Origin: Ornithinimicrobium cryptoxanthini
GTDB lineage: Bacteria > Actinomycetota > Actinomycetes > Actinomycetales > Dermatophilaceae
Direction: 5' to 3'
Length of the DNA stretch: 64,000 nt
NCBI RefSeq assembly: GCF_023923205.1
Contig: NZ_CP099490.1
Location: 2,542,001 to 2,606,000 of the forward strand
Position 1 is the first letter of the stretch. Each line of letters opens with the position of its first letter. The notes beneath the pieces are model-generated. The model searched no databases and was not told the origin of the DNA. It worked only from the letters and a program-made list of their open reading frames with translations. The position numbers and the translations under genes are program-made. Of the stretch, positions 1 to 9,565 are shown piece after piece.

Positions 1-15
1 CCATGGTGGATCCCC

Positions 16-222
16 TCAGCGCGTGACGGTCGTGGCGTCGCTCTCGAGCAGGACGGGGATGCCGTCCGTGATGGGGAACTGCCGGCGCTGCCCGGCGCCG
101 CCGCAGTCCTCGGCGCACTCCAGCACCGGCTCGCCGGCCTCGTTGGTGGCGTCGACCAGCTCGTGCCGCCCGACCGGGCAGCGCAGGATCTCTCGCACCC
201 AGGGCTCGATCGCATCAGTCAT
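16..222 (-). CDS. Trm112-like small protein
   Basis: A 68-residue protein resembling the Trm112p/YcaR family, small zinc-ribbon-like proteins that activate or accompany methyltransferases. Visible features are an N-terminal 'ILRCPVGRHEL' stretch and the terminal 'FPITDGIPVLL' motif typical of the family. Two further cysteines lie in 'LECAEDCGG'. Its ATG overlaps the stop of the upstream phosphomannomutase gene in an ATGA arrangement, so the two are probably translated together. This gene order is common in actinobacteria. The methyltransferase partner, if any, is not visible here. Confidence 0.85.
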   Translation of the reverse strand: MTDAIEPWVREILRCPVGRHELVDATNEAGEPVLECAEDCGGAGQRRQFPITDGIPVLLESDATTVTR

Positions 223-1640
223 GCACGCACCATCCTCAGCACCTCGTCACGGATCTGGATCATGGTGGCCTCGTCGGAGGCCTCCACGTTGAGCCGCAGG
301 AGCGGCTCGGTGTTGCTGGGTCGCAGCGAGAGCCACCAGAACGGCATGCCCGCCCCGGTGCTCAGCGTCAGCCCGTCGAGCAGGTCGACACTAGCGCCCT
401 GCTGCTCACCCCAGGCGCGCACCCGTGCCGTGGCGGCAGCGACGTCGGCGACCGGCGAGTTGACCTCACCCGAGGCGGCATAGCGTTCATAGGGCGCCAC
501 CAGCCCGGACAGCGAGCCTTCGTGGCCACCCAGGGCGGCCAGCACGTGCATCGCCGCGAGCATGCCAGTATCAGCGAACCAGAAGTCGCGGAAGTAGTAG
601 TGCGCCGAGTGCTCGCCGCCGAAGACAGCGTCGTGCTCGGCCATCAGCGTCTTGATGTAGGAGTGGCCGACCCTGGTGCGCACCGCGCGGGCACCGAGCT
701 CGGTGATCGTCTCTGGTACGGCGCGGGAGCAGATCACGTTGTGCACGATCACCACGTCCGATGGGTCGGCGCCGGCGGCCACCTCCCTGGCCACCTCACG
801 CGTGGCGACCAGGGCAGTGATCGCGCTGGGCGTCACCGGCAGACCTCGCTCGTCTACGACGAAGCAGCGGTCGGCGTCACCGTCGAAGGCGAGACCGAGG
901 TCGGCCCCGTGCGCCAACACCGCCGCCTGCACATCGCGCAGGTTCTCTGGCTCCAGTGGGTTCGCCTCGTGGTTGGGGAAGGTCCCGTCCAGCTCGAAAT
1001 AGAGCGGGATGACCTCCAGCGGCAGCTCAGAACGCTGCAGCACGGCCGGGACCGTGTGCCCCGCCATGCCGTTGCCCGCGTCGACGACGACCTTCAGCGG
1101 CCGGCCACCGGTCAGATCGACCAGTGAGTGCAGGAAGTCGGCGTAGTCGACCAGCAGGTCGGCCTCCTCGATGCTCCCAGAGCGCGGGCTGTGGGGCAGA
1201 TCGTGCTGCTCCCCGCGGTCCAGCAGCCACTGGGCCAGGTCGCGCACCTCAGCCAGCCCGGTGCCGAGACCGACCGGGCGGGCGCCGGCCCGGCAGAGCT
1301 TGATGCCGTTGTAGGCGGCCGGGTTGTGGCTCGCGGTGAACATCGCGCCCGGCACGTCACGAGCCCCACTGGCGAAATAGAGACCGTCGGTCGAGCAGAG
1401 CCCGATCATGGTGATGTCGACGCCGTGGGCGGCGGCGCCTGCGGCGAAGGCGCGGGACAGCTCGGGTGAGGAGTCGCGCATGTCGTGGCCGATCACCATG
1501 GAGCGGTGCCCCTCGGGCAGGACGACGACCTGGGCGAAGGCCGAGCCGAGCGCGGACGCCACGACAGCGTTGAGCTGCTGCGGCACCAGTCCGCGCACGT
1601 CATAGGCCTTGATAAAGTCCTGGAGGCGCGCTGAGATCAC
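219..1640 (-). CDS. manB: Phosphomannomutase/phosphoglucomutase
   Basis: A 473-residue alpha-D-phosphohexomutase interconverting hexose-6-phosphate and hexose-1-phosphate (mannose, probably also glucose), feeding GDP-mannose and cell-envelope glycan synthesis in the cytoplasm. The family's four motifs are in order: the phosphoserine loop 'TASHNPAAYNGIK' near residue 100, the metal loop 'DGDADR' near residue 255, the sugar-binding 'GGEHSAHYYF' near residue 340, and the phosphate-binding 'RPSNTEPLLRLN' near the C terminus. Length is normal. It starts with GTG; no clear ribosome-binding site precedes it, so a leaderless mRNA is possible. Confidence 0.95.
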   Translation of the reverse strand: MISARLQDFIKAYDVRGLVPQQLNAVVASALGSAFAQVVVLPEGHRSMVIGHDMRDSSPELSRAFAAGAAAHGVDITMIGLCSTDGLYFASGARDVPGAMFTASHNPAAYNGIKLCRAGARPVGLGTGLAEVRDLAQWLLDRGEQHDLPHSPRSGSIEEADLLVDYADFLHSLVDLTGGRPLKVVVDAGNGMAGHTVPAVLQRSELPLEVIPLYFELDGTFPNHEANPLEPENLRDVQAAVLAHGADLGLAFDGDADRCFVVDERGLPVTPSAITALVATREVAREVAAGADPSDVVIVHNVICSRAVPETITELGARAVRTRVGHSYIKTLMAEHDAVFGGEHSAHYYFRDFWFADTGMLAAMHVLAALGGHEGSLSGLVAPYERYAASGEVNSPVADVAAATARVRAWGEQQGASVDLLDGLTLSTGAGMPFWWLSLRPSNTEPLLRLNVEASDEATMIQIRDEVLRMVRA

Positions 1641-1737
1641 GAGGGAAGCCTAACTGTCCGGCAGTCGGAGGACGTCTCGCGGCAGTCCGCTGCAGCCGCT
1701 GGTCAGCGCGCGGCCTGCGCCAGGTGGGTGGTCGCGA

Positions 1738-2094
1738 TCAGCTGTCCCGGAGCAGTCGCAGGTGGCCCCTGCGGCCGATCTCGGTGACCGACGACTCTGC
1801 CGGACGCAGAGGTGGCTCCCCGTACCCCTGGCGGACTGCCTTGTGCTCGCGCACGGCCTCGGCCAGCGCCACGAGGTCGTCCGGTGCCTCCTCGCCCATC
1901 GTCAGGCGGACGACGTCCCAGCCCCTGGGTGCGGTGAGCCGGTTGGCGTGGACGTCGCACAGGTCGTAGGAGTGCGGCTCGGCATAGGTGGCCAGCGGCC
2001 CCAGCACAGCTGTCTGCTCGGCATAGACATAGGTCAGCGTGGCGAAGGCGGGCTTGCCGCACGCGGTCTTGGAACACTGACGAGAGAGGGCCAC
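1738..2094 (-). CDS. DUF3499 family protein
   Basis: A 118-residue member of the actinobacterial DUF3499 family, function unknown. The N terminus carries 'RQCSKTACGKPA', and a second cysteine lies in 'SYDLCDVHANR', giving a putative zinc-binding set (two Cys near residues 7-12, then Cys/His near 45). It sits in the conserved block between phosphomannomutase and the metallopeptidase-like gene, as in many actinobacteria, which supports the call. The start is GTG. No catalytic role can be assigned. Confidence 0.9.
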   Translation of the reverse strand: MALSRQCSKTACGKPAFATLTYVYAEQTAVLGPLATYAEPHSYDLCDVHANRLTAPRGWDVVRLTMGEEAPDDLVALAEAVREHKAVRQGYGEPPLRPAESSVTEIGRRGHLRLLRDS

Positions 2095-2361
2095 GACTCA
2101 AGACTGTATGCCGTCGCGCAAGCTCGTGAGGTCCACCACGCCGAGAGGGTGCCGGGTCGGTGCCACCACTTTCGGTGGAAGCGACCGACCGCCTCCGCGC
2201 GTCGGGGTGATCGACAACCTCCCGGGTCGGTGGCGCCCGACCGCACGGGTGGCAGACTGCGGTGCGTGGCAGGACCTCTGGGACCAGAACCGACCCCGCG
2301 GCGGCGCGACCGCCGCGGCCGGGGCCTGCGCGGCCCCGTGGCATGGCCCCCGGTGCCCGTC

Positions 2362-2679
2362 ATGACGAGCCGGTCGGTCCGCTTCGACGAGCTTGTCCTC
2401 GATGCCGTGCAGCTGATCGAGCACCGACTCGGGCACGAGCTGACCGGGCTCGAGTTCGCCGTCGAGGACGTCCCGCCCGCTGACCCTGCTCCGTGGGAGT
2501 CCGGCACGGCACTGGGTCGCCTCTTCCCCGCCGAGGGCTCCCTGCCCGCGCGGGTCGTGGTCTATCGCCGGCCCGTGGAGATGAGGTCTCCTGGCGAAGA
2601 CCTCGCCGGTCTGGTGCACGAGGTGCTGGCCGAGCAGGTTGCCAGCATGTTGGGGATGAACCCCGAGGACCTGGCCTGA
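2362..2679 (+). CDS. Metallopeptidase-like (zincin_1) family protein
   Basis: A 105-residue protein of the 'metallopeptidase family protein' type found next to DUF3499 in actinobacteria. It has the family's 'FDELVLDAVQLIEHR' N terminus and ends in 'VHEVLAEQVASMLGM'. In classic members the second helix carries HExxH; here only the first His-Glu pair remains and the second His is absent. From memory this is shared with other actinobacterial members, so the lineage is probably not a working zinc protease. The ATG at 2362 was chosen because it begins the conserved domain and upstream codons look non-coding. Confidence 0.75.
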   Translation: MTSRSVRFDELVLDAVQLIEHRLGHELTGLEFAVEDVPPADPAPWESGTALGRLFPAEGSLPARVVVYRRPVEMRSPGEDLAGLVHEVLAEQVASMLGMNPEDLA

Positions 2680-2687
2680 CCGCCCGA

Positions 2688-4820
2688 TCAGGGCAGCCAG
2701 GGAGCGACCGAGCGCACCTGTCGGGTCAGCGGCGCCTCAGGCACGGGCAGGCCCGCAACAAGAGTGCCCAGCTCGTCCTCCACCGAGGTGATCACCGCCG
2801 CAGAGGCGGACCCGTTCGTCACCTGCAGCCAGATGCCCTCGATCTCGGGGTCGAGCGCGACGGCGACCTGGCCTCCGGCGGGGACCTCCAGCGGCGCGCT
2901 CTCGGAGACACCGCCACTGACCGAGACGACCGCCAGACCTGCGCCCTCGAGCGAGGCCACCGAGAGCTGACGACCCAGCTCCTGGTCGCCGCGGTGGGCG
3001 AGCGGCACTCCGAGCAGGCCGTCGGTCGGCGCCACCGCCGGCACCCAGGCGAGATCCCCGACGGACTCCGGGTCGGTGCGGCGCTGGACCTGTGCGGCAG
3101 CGACGACCGGCGTGTCGGCCACCACCTCAATCGCGTGCGTGCCCACCGGGAGGTCGGAGATGTCGATGTCGGTCACCGCTCCAGCGTTGACCGTGGTGAC
3201 GTCGTTGGCCACCCGCACCGGACCCTCGGAGGTCAGGGCACGCAGCTGCACGACCGCCGTCTCTGCACCCGGCACACCGACGCGCACCTGGGCGGTGTCA
3301 GCGGAGTCCGCGCGAGGGGCCGGCACAGCAGGGATGAGCAAGCTGGTCGCGGGGGCGGCGGTGCCGGTCGTGAGCTCGCGCCCCCGGTCCAAGGTGCCCT
3401 CCAGCCAGCGTTCACCGAGTGCCGCCATGACGGGCCCGCCCACGCTCGTCACGTGGACCACCGGCCGGTCCTCGCCGGGTGCCAGTGCATCCAGCAGCAG
3501 CACCTGCCGCCCGTGGGCAGGCACGACCACTCCACGGCCGCCGGCGACCTCCACAACGCCCAGCGCCCCGAGGACCTCGACGTCCGCGGTGACCGGGTTG
3601 CCCGTCGGGTTGACCAGCACCAAGCGCTCGACCCGTCCCACCTCGTTGCCGCCGCCCACCAGCCAGGTGTCGTCGCGTGCCTCCAGGCAGGCAGCCGTGG
3701 CCAGCCCACGCTCCTGCTCCTGCAGACTCACCGAGACCTGCGAGGCAGCCAGTCCCGCGCCCATCGAGCCGGCCGCCCCCACCCTCACCCAGTGGGCACC
3801 CGACACCGCGAGCTTCGCGGCGTCCCCACGGATGGCGGTCTGCGCGCTCTGCCCCGTGCTCCCGCCAGGGTCCTCCGCCGGGCTCCCGCCAGGGTCCTCC
3901 GCCGCACCCTCGCCGGCGTCCTCCTGCGCGTCACCCTCTGCGGCTTCTCCCGCCGCGCCCCCGGGGGCGATGACGTCCAACGTGACCGCTCCGTCCCCGG
4001 TCGGCGTGATCCCCTCGGGCAGTGCCTCACTCGGCGCGCTGCCCGCCCAGACCGAGATGGTCTGCTCCGACTCGGGCACAGATGGGTCATCCAGGCCAAC
4101 CAGCTCCGGGCCGACACAGGCCACGCCGGCGTCCGTGATCACCGACAACCCAGCCGTCTGGGGTGACTCCCCCGGCGTGCTCTCCTCATGGCCCAGCGCC
4201 TGGGCCAGGTCAACCGATCCGATCTGTCCCGAGCCCGCGGCCCAGACGAGGGTGCCTGCGACGGCCACTACCACGGCCAAGCGGCCCCAGCGGCCGCCTG
4301 CTCGCAGTCGGCGGCGCCGGGCGGCAGCCAGCGCGTCGTGGTCGGGATGAGCCGGGTCGTCCTCGGGGTGTCCGCGGCCTCGCAGCGCGAAGTCCTCCTC
4401 CCTCTGCGCTCGCTGCCCGCCAGTCTGCTCGCCGTCTTCGTCAGGCTCCGCAGGCCCCTCCACCCATGGATCCCGCTCATCGGCCCACTCAACCTGCTCA
4501 ACCTCGAGCCCGACCGGCCGGTCGGCTCGCGTGCCCTGCTGGTCGGCCACCGACTCCGGCTCAGTGGCCCGCTCGTCCTGCTCCTCACTCGGCGCGGAGC
4601 TCTCGTCGGGCCTGTCGCCAGAGGCTGGCGCGTCGGCAGATTCCGGCTCCGCGCCCTTCGGCGGGCCGTCCGCGTCACCGTCTGAGCGCCCGTCCCCGTG
4701 GGGTGTCTCGCCCCCCTGGGCTGCGTCCTCCGGGGCGTCCGGGTTGCCATAGAAGAAGTCGTCGACGCGGGGCTGCTGCGCGTCGGATCCCTTGTCAGTT
4801 CGTCTGCGTCTGCGTGGCAT
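2688..4820 (-). CDS. DUF5719 family membrane-anchored protein
   Basis: A 710-residue actinobacterial protein of unknown function. Residues 1-160 are a very acidic, Glu/Asp-rich, low-complexity cytoplasmic tail beginning with a basic 'MPRRRRRT'. One membrane segment follows near residues 178-200 ('LAVVVAVAGTLVWAAGSG'). The rest (about 500 residues) is predicted extracellular and rich in Val, Gly and Ala, in keeping with beta-sandwich repeats. An internal 'AEDPGGS' repeat near residue 310 marks a disordered linker. It follows the giant glycosyltransferase gene by 37 bases, a conserved pairing that suggests a shared role in envelope assembly. Confidence 0.85.
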   Translation of the reverse strand: MPRRRRRTDKGSDAQQPRVDDFFYGNPDAPEDAAQGGETPHGDGRSDGDADGPPKGAEPESADAPASGDRPDESSAPSEEQDERATEPESVADQQGTRADRPVGLEVEQVEWADERDPWVEGPAEPDEDGEQTGGQRAQREEDFALRGRGHPEDDPAHPDHDALAAARRRRLRAGGRWGRLAVVVAVAGTLVWAAGSGQIGSVDLAQALGHEESTPGESPQTAGLSVITDAGVACVGPELVGLDDPSVPESEQTISVWAGSAPSEALPEGITPTGDGAVTLDVIAPGGAAGEAAEGDAQEDAGEGAAEDPGGSPAEDPGGSTGQSAQTAIRGDAAKLAVSGAHWVRVGAAGSMGAGLAASQVSVSLQEQERGLATAACLEARDDTWLVGGGNEVGRVERLVLVNPTGNPVTADVEVLGALGVVEVAGGRGVVVPAHGRQVLLLDALAPGEDRPVVHVTSVGGPVMAALGERWLEGTLDRGRELTTGTAAPATSLLIPAVPAPRADSADTAQVRVGVPGAETAVVQLRALTSEGPVRVANDVTTVNAGAVTDIDISDLPVGTHAIEVVADTPVVAAAQVQRRTDPESVGDLAWVPAVAPTDGLLGVPLAHRGDQELGRQLSVASLEGAGLAVVSVSGGVSESAPLEVPAGGQVAVALDPEIEGIWLQVTNGSASAAVITSVEDELGTLVAGLPVPEAPLTRQVRSVAPWLP

Positions 4821-4857
4821 CAGAGTCCGCCTCCGTCTCGCACCGGGTGTCGTGCCG

Positions 4858-7800
4858 TCATGAGGGCCTCCTGCGCCGAGAGCCGAACGGCAGCGCCAGG
4901 AAGAGCACCAGCGTCCACAGCCCAGCCGTCACCAGGCGCCACGTCAGGTCCTGCTGGGGCAGCTCGATCTGAATCTGCTCCGCCGCGCCCGCGGTCACCG
5001 GATAGCGCAGCGGCCACTCACCGGCCACCGGCTCGAGGACGACTCCACTGGCGCGGACCTGCGCCACCGAGGCCCAGGCCTGCGCCTCGGAGACGACGAG
5101 GGCCGCGGTGCCCTCCGGCGCGGTCTCGATGCTGCTGCGCAGGACGCTGTGCGGTCCGTCGACCGGCACGATGCCAAGCGCGTCGCCCGCACCATTCACG
5201 AGCGTGACTCGCGCTGGTGGCACAAGGACAGTGCCGTCCCCGGAGCTGCCGACGCGCCACAGCAGCAGGTCATCGGTCGAGTTGACCCTCGTGAGCGCTT
5301 CTGTGGCGTCCAGCGAGGCGATCAACGGGTCGTCCTCGGACGCCCGCAGTCCGACATAGCCCACACCGAGGTCGAGCAGTGCCTGGTGAGCTGACACCGG
5401 GCTGTCTGCGCTGGCTCCCTCGGTGAGGGCCAACACGGCGTCGCTGAGAGCGACCCGACCCGGTTCCAGCGAGTCAGCTCCGTTGGCCGCGGTCCCGGGG
5501 CGGGCGTCCGCGTCACGCGCTGCCCCCCGGTCGCTGCTGGCCACGACCTCAGCGACATGGTCGCGCACCCACAGGCCGGGCTCCCGCCCGGCCAGGCGAT
5601 AGGTGACCGCGTCGTCCTCCACGCTCAGGTCCAGGATGCGCAGCGACTCGGGGCCACTGGCCTGGGCATCCACGACCGCCGGATAGGGGCGGGTGGCGAC
5701 CTCGAGCTGCGGACCGACGCCGGCCCAGACCGTCCACGCGAGCGTCCCCAGCCCGGCAAAGGCCACGACACCGGTCAGCACGGTCACCACCGGCGCGTGC
5801 CACGAGGCGCGGCCGGCCGGGTGTGGCAGCTCGACCGCCTGGGCTGCGCCGAGCAGCAGGCAGGCAGCGGTCACGCTGACGAACAGGCCCTGCCACGCCG
5901 ACACCGGGTCCCCCGCGGCGGGGTGTCCCACCGGGACGACACCCACCTGGATGAGTGGCGCGGCGATCGCAGCAGCCAGGCCCATCAGGGCTCCGACCAG
6001 CAGGCCACCGGCCCGCCGCCCCCGGTGACCGCGACGCACAGTGGCGCCGATGGCCAGCAGGATCAGGGGAACGGTCCACCAGAGCGTCGGTGAGAGCCCG
6101 CCACCGGGATGCAGCAGCAGCGTCTGCCAGGGGTCCGCCGCCGACTGTCCAGCGGTGGTGGCACCGGCGCCGCCGAGCAGCAACCTCGGATCAGCCAGGA
6201 CCTCTCGCAGCCACGGCCCGGACAGCGCCCAGGGCAGCACGACAAGGAGCAGCCCGCGCAGGCGGCCCCATCCTGGACCGAAGAGCAGCAGGAGCAGTCC
6301 GGCGAGGCTGACCAGCACCAGCACAGCCGGCGTGAAGGCACCGACCAGCGTGGCCAGCAGGGCTGTGGCGAACGCTGCGGAGGTGCGCTGAGCTCCTTGC
6401 CTGCGCGAGCCCGCCACCATCACCCCGGCGACGATGAGAGGCAGGGCCACGTGGGCGATCACCGGACCCAACCGTCCCTGGTCGACGGCGGCCGACAACG
6501 GCGTCATCCCCGCCCAGACGAGACCGGCCAACGCGCGGATCCAGCGCGCGCGCACCCCGATCCTCGTCGCGAGGTAGGCCGACACGATCGAGAGCGGGAT
6601 GGCGGCGAAGAGGATCCAGGTGAGGGCCACCGCGGCGGGTGACTGGCTCGCGCTGACCCAGGGAAGCTGCTCCACGAGCCAGGTGGCACCAGCCATGGGC
6701 AGCAGCCACGGTGCAGCGGTCTCCGCGCTGCCCAGACCGGCGCCCGACCAGGGGCCGGCCCAGGCGTGCCAGAGGCCCGCTGCGTCGGTCCCCACCGGAT
6801 AGGTCACGCCACCGCTGACGCCGTAGCCGCGACCCGACAGGGAGGGCAGCAGGTCGCGCCAGCGGACCAGTGCTGCTCCGACACCGACCAGCACGGCCAG
6901 GGTCAGCGGCCAGCTCCACAGCGACCTCAGCCGTGAGGGAGTCGACTCCAGTGACTCTGCATCTGCTGAGACGGGTCCGGTCTCCACCCCGCTGCGGACG
7001 CGGCGCGCGTCGCGGCCCGCGAGCGCCCCGTGCACGGTGTCCGCGGTGCCGTGCCAGCCGCTGGAGGCCGGTGCGAACAGGCCGGAGAGGTGGCTGCGGC
7101 GCACCCGGGTGCGACCCCGGAACCTCCACCGCGCGCCCGCCCCGCGCCACGGTGACAGCACCGCCCCGGTGTCGGCGAACTCGGCAGCGGCCTCGTGGGG
7201 TCTCTTCACCAGCAGGAGTCCGAGGCCCGCCAGCACGGACGTCACGAGGATGGTGACCGCGCGCCACGGCGCAGACCACCACGAGCCGCGGGCCAGGGCC
7301 ATCTGTCGGGTGCGGCGCCTGGTCGCCAGCGTGGCAGGCGGGTGTCCGTTCTCGCCCTGGCGCACGACGGCGTCGGTCGCGACCACGACGCGGTGCCCCG
7401 CGAGGTGGCTGCGCCAGGACAGGTCGAGCCCCTCGGCGCCCTCGTCGAACGCCTTGTCGATCCCCCGGACGTCGCGGAGCACGTCGCTGCGCACAAGCAT
7501 GCCGGGCAGCGGCACCCCGAGCACGTCCACGCGCTGGTCGTGCTGGCCCTGGTCCAGCTCGCGTGCCACCTGGGAGTCCACGATCCGGCCGCCCCGGGTG
7601 ATCCGGTGCCCGACCGAGACCAACCGTCGTGGGTCGTCGGCGCGGACCAGCTTGGGCCCCACGATCCCCACGCCGCTGGAGCTGCGGGTGGCCTCGATCA
7701 GGTTGGTCAGCGCCTCGGGATCGGGGACGGAGTCGTCGTGCAGGATCCAGATCCAGTGCTCGGGTCGGGCGTCCAGGTCACGACGTGCGTCCTCGATGAC

Positions 7801-8085
7801 CTGCCACAGCTCTGCCTCCTCGTCCGGGGGGACGAGTGGCTCACGCACCAGGAGCTCGACACCGTCCACGGCGATCAGCGGGTGCGCCCGGGCCTCGACG
7901 ATCTCGGCATCATCGGCGGTCAGGCCGGTCAGCACGATGCGGTCGGGGCGTCGTTCCTGCAGAAAGAGGGCGTCGAGGGCCTGCAGGACGACGGGGCCAC
8001 CGGGGTGCGTCAGCAGGAGGACCGTCAGGTCCTCCACCCGGACGCGCGGACGATCGCGCACCCGGGTCACAGGTGTGGCGGGCAC
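4858..8085 (-). CDS. Large membrane glycosyltransferase, family 2
   Basis: A protein of about 1,075 residues with an N-terminal GT2 catalytic domain and a long multi-pass membrane region. GT2 signs are the 'VLLLTHPGG' strand, 'WIWILHDDSVPDPEAL' (DDS-type metal/nucleotide motif) and 'GLDLSWRSHLAGHRV' (acceptor-site region). About a dozen hydrophobic segments follow, then a soluble extracytoplasmic C-terminal part and a final membrane helix before 'FGSRRRRPS'. The open frame extends upstream to 8199, overlapping whiB. GTG at 8085, just after the whiB stop, is the more plausible start because conserved sequence begins soon after. It probably adds sugars to a lipid-linked or surface polymer. Confidence 0.85.
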   Translation of the reverse strand: MPATPVTRVRDRPRVRVEDLTVLLLTHPGGPVVLQALDALFLQERRPDRIVLTGLTADDAEIVEARAHPLIAVDGVELLVREPLVPPDEEAELWQVIEDARRDLDARPEHWIWILHDDSVPDPEALTNLIEATRSSSGVGIVGPKLVRADDPRRLVSVGHRITRGGRIVDSQVARELDQGQHDQRVDVLGVPLPGMLVRSDVLRDVRGIDKAFDEGAEGLDLSWRSHLAGHRVVVATDAVVRQGENGHPPATLATRRRTRQMALARGSWWSAPWRAVTILVTSVLAGLGLLLVKRPHEAAAEFADTGAVLSPWRGAGARWRFRGRTRVRRSHLSGLFAPASSGWHGTADTVHGALAGRDARRVRSGVETGPVSADAESLESTPSRLRSLWSWPLTLAVLVGVGAALVRWRDLLPSLSGRGYGVSGGVTYPVGTDAAGLWHAWAGPWSGAGLGSAETAAPWLLPMAGATWLVEQLPWVSASQSPAAVALTWILFAAIPLSIVSAYLATRIGVRARWIRALAGLVWAGMTPLSAAVDQGRLGPVIAHVALPLIVAGVMVAGSRRQGAQRTSAAFATALLATLVGAFTPAVLVLVSLAGLLLLLFGPGWGRLRGLLLVVLPWALSGPWLREVLADPRLLLGGAGATTAGQSAADPWQTLLLHPGGGLSPTLWWTVPLILLAIGATVRRGHRGRRAGGLLVGALMGLAAAIAAPLIQVGVVPVGHPAAGDPVSAWQGLFVSVTAACLLLGAAQAVELPHPAGRASWHAPVVTVLTGVVAFAGLGTLAWTVWAGVGPQLEVATRPYPAVVDAQASGPESLRILDLSVEDDAVTYRLAGREPGLWVRDHVAEVVASSDRGAARDADARPGTAANGADSLEPGRVALSDAVLALTEGASADSPVSAHQALLDLGVGYVGLRASEDDPLIASLDATEALTRVNSTDDLLLWRVGSSGDGTVLVPPARVTLVNGAGDALGIVPVDGPHSVLRSSIETAPEGTAALVVSEAQAWASVAQVRASGVVLEPVAGEWPLRYPVTAGAAEQIQIELPQQDLTWRLVTAGLWTLVLFLALPFGSRRRRPS

Positions 8086-8102
8086 GATGTGGGCGGCCGC
8101 CT

Positions 8103-8375
8103 CTAGACGGCGCGCTTCTTGAGTTTGCGGCGCTCTCGCTCCGAGAGACCGCCCCAGATGCCGAAGCGCTCGTCGTGCGCCAGGGCATACTCCAGGCACT
8201 CGGCGCGCACCTCGCAGCCGACGCAGACCTTCTTGGCCTCACGCGTCGAGCCGCCCTTTTCCGGGAAGAAGGCCTCCGGGTCAGTCTGTGCGCACAGGGC
8301 GCGTTCCTGCCAGGAGGCCTCCTCTGCCTCGGTGTCGGTGCTCGTCAGAAATGTCATGATCTCCAGCTCGTGCAC
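8103..8375 (-). CDS. WhiB family transcriptional regulator (WhiB2/WhmD-like)
   Basis: A 90-residue Wbl protein, an iron-sulfur transcription factor unique to actinobacteria. The four cluster-binding cysteines are at 'ALCAQ', 'VCVGCEV' and 'AECLEY', the last three in C-x2-C-x5-C spacing. The 'GIWGGLSERERRKLK' turn and basic tail contact sigma factor and DNA. The sequence and the downstream glycosyltransferase/DUF5719 genes fit the WhiB2/WhmD subgroup linked to septation and division. GTG at 8375 is preceded closely by GGAGG; ATG at 8357 is an alternative start with its own GGAG. Confidence 0.92.
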   Translation of the reverse strand: MHELEIMTFLTSTDTEAEEASWQERALCAQTDPEAFFPEKGGSTREAKKVCVGCEVRAECLEYALAHDERFGIWGGLSERERRKLKKRAV

Positions 8376-8568
8376 GGTTCCTCCAAACCCTCGACCAGCA
8401 CAAGTGACAACAAGAGAATTACACGCGTGTCATCCACATTCGTCAAGCCCGGATCTGCTAACGGTCATTGACCTCGCACGTTGTGACCTCACGTGGAGGG
8501 CCTTTCGGGCGGTCCGGTGCGGTCCCTGGCCTGTCGCGGTGCGAGGATCGACCCATGAGGTTCACCAC

Positions 8569-9555
8569 ATGAGGATCGCCGCACTCGCCGGTGGAGTCGG
8601 CGGCGCACGCTTCGTCCGCGGCCTGGTCCACGAGCTGCGCGAGGTGCGCGAAGACCAGGAGACCGAGGTTGTCGTCATCGGCAACACCGGCGATGACATC
8701 ACCCTGTTTGGCCTGCGGATCTGCCCTGATCTGGACACCATCCTCTATACCCTCGGCGGCGGCATCAACGAGGCACAGGGGTGGGGACGGGACCAGGAGA
8801 CGCACACCGTCCAGCGTGAGCTGGCTGAGCTCGGCGCCCAGCCGCAGTGGTTCGGCCTGGGCGATGCGGACTTCGCCACCCACATCGCCCGGAGCCAGTG
8901 GCTCGGTCAGGGCATGTCACTCACCGAGGTGACCGCTCGGCTCGCAGGGCGGTGGGGGCTGCCGGGCCAGGGGGTGCGGCTGCTGCCGGCCACCGACACC
9001 CCGATCGAGACCCATGTCGTGATCGATGACGACGAGGGTGGGCAGCGCGCGGTGCACTTCCAGCAGTGGTGGGTCCAGCTGCAGGCAGCCGTTCCGGCAC
9101 ACCGCTTCACGGTCGCTGGCCTGGCCCAGTCCACTCCGGCCCCTGGGGTCCTGGACACCCTGCGCACGTGCGACGTCGTCCTGTTGCCGCCCAGCAACCC
9201 GGTCGTCTCGATCGGCATCATCCTGGGCGTCCCGGGCATCCGGGACGCGTTGCGTGGCTCCCGGGCCCCCGTCGTCGGCGTCAGCCCGATCATCGGCGGT
9301 GCCCCCGTGCGCGGTCACGCGGACGCCTGCCTGGCCACCCTCGACGTCGAGGTGAGCGCGGCAGGGGTCGCTGGTCTCTATGCCGACTTCCTGGACGGGT
9401 GGCTCGTCGACGACGCCGACGCGGGCAGTGTCCGCGTCCCACGCCTCGACGTCCGCGCCCTCGACCTGCGGATGCGTGACGTGCCGGGGGCCGCCCGCAT
9501 CGCGGGTGCCGCGCTGGACCTGGCCACCGACCTCGCGGCCCGACGCACCGCCTGA
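8569..9555 (+). CDS. fbiA: 2-phospho-L-lactate transferase (FbiA/CofD)
   Basis: A 328-residue enzyme of coenzyme F420 synthesis. It transfers the activated phospholactate or phosphoenolpyruvate moiety to the deazaflavin Fo, giving (dehydro)F420-0. Family motifs are the N-terminal 'LAGGVGGARFVRGL' nucleotide-binding loop, 'VVIGNTGDDITLFGLRICPD', 'LGDADFATHIARSQ', 'LLPPSNPVVSIGIIL' and 'VSPIIGGAPVRGHAD'. Length is normal. ATG at 8569 begins the conserved 'MRIAALAGG' and has GAGG about eight bases upstream. fbiB follows after 10 bases, so the two form an operon. Confidence 0.96.
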   Translation: MRIAALAGGVGGARFVRGLVHELREVREDQETEVVVIGNTGDDITLFGLRICPDLDTILYTLGGGINEAQGWGRDQETHTVQRELAELGAQPQWFGLGDADFATHIARSQWLGQGMSLTEVTARLAGRWGLPGQGVRLLPATDTPIETHVVIDDDEGGQRAVHFQQWWVQLQAAVPAHRFTVAGLAQSTPAPGVLDTLRTCDVVLLPPSNPVVSIGIILGVPGIRDALRGSRAPVVGVSPIIGGAPVRGHADACLATLDVEVSAAGVAGLYADFLDGWLVDDADAGSVRVPRLDVRALDLRMRDVPGAARIAGAALDLATDLAARRTA

Positions 9556-9565
9556 GCCGCGTGCC

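Noticed and set aside
2493..4166. 557-codon + strand open frame
   Set aside because: It lies opposite the DUF5719 gene; composition is Arg/His/Gly-rich as expected for antisense of GC-rich coding DNA, and it shows no family motif.
7195..8106. 303-codon + strand open frame
   Set aside because: Antisense to the large glycosyltransferase; no recognisable domain.
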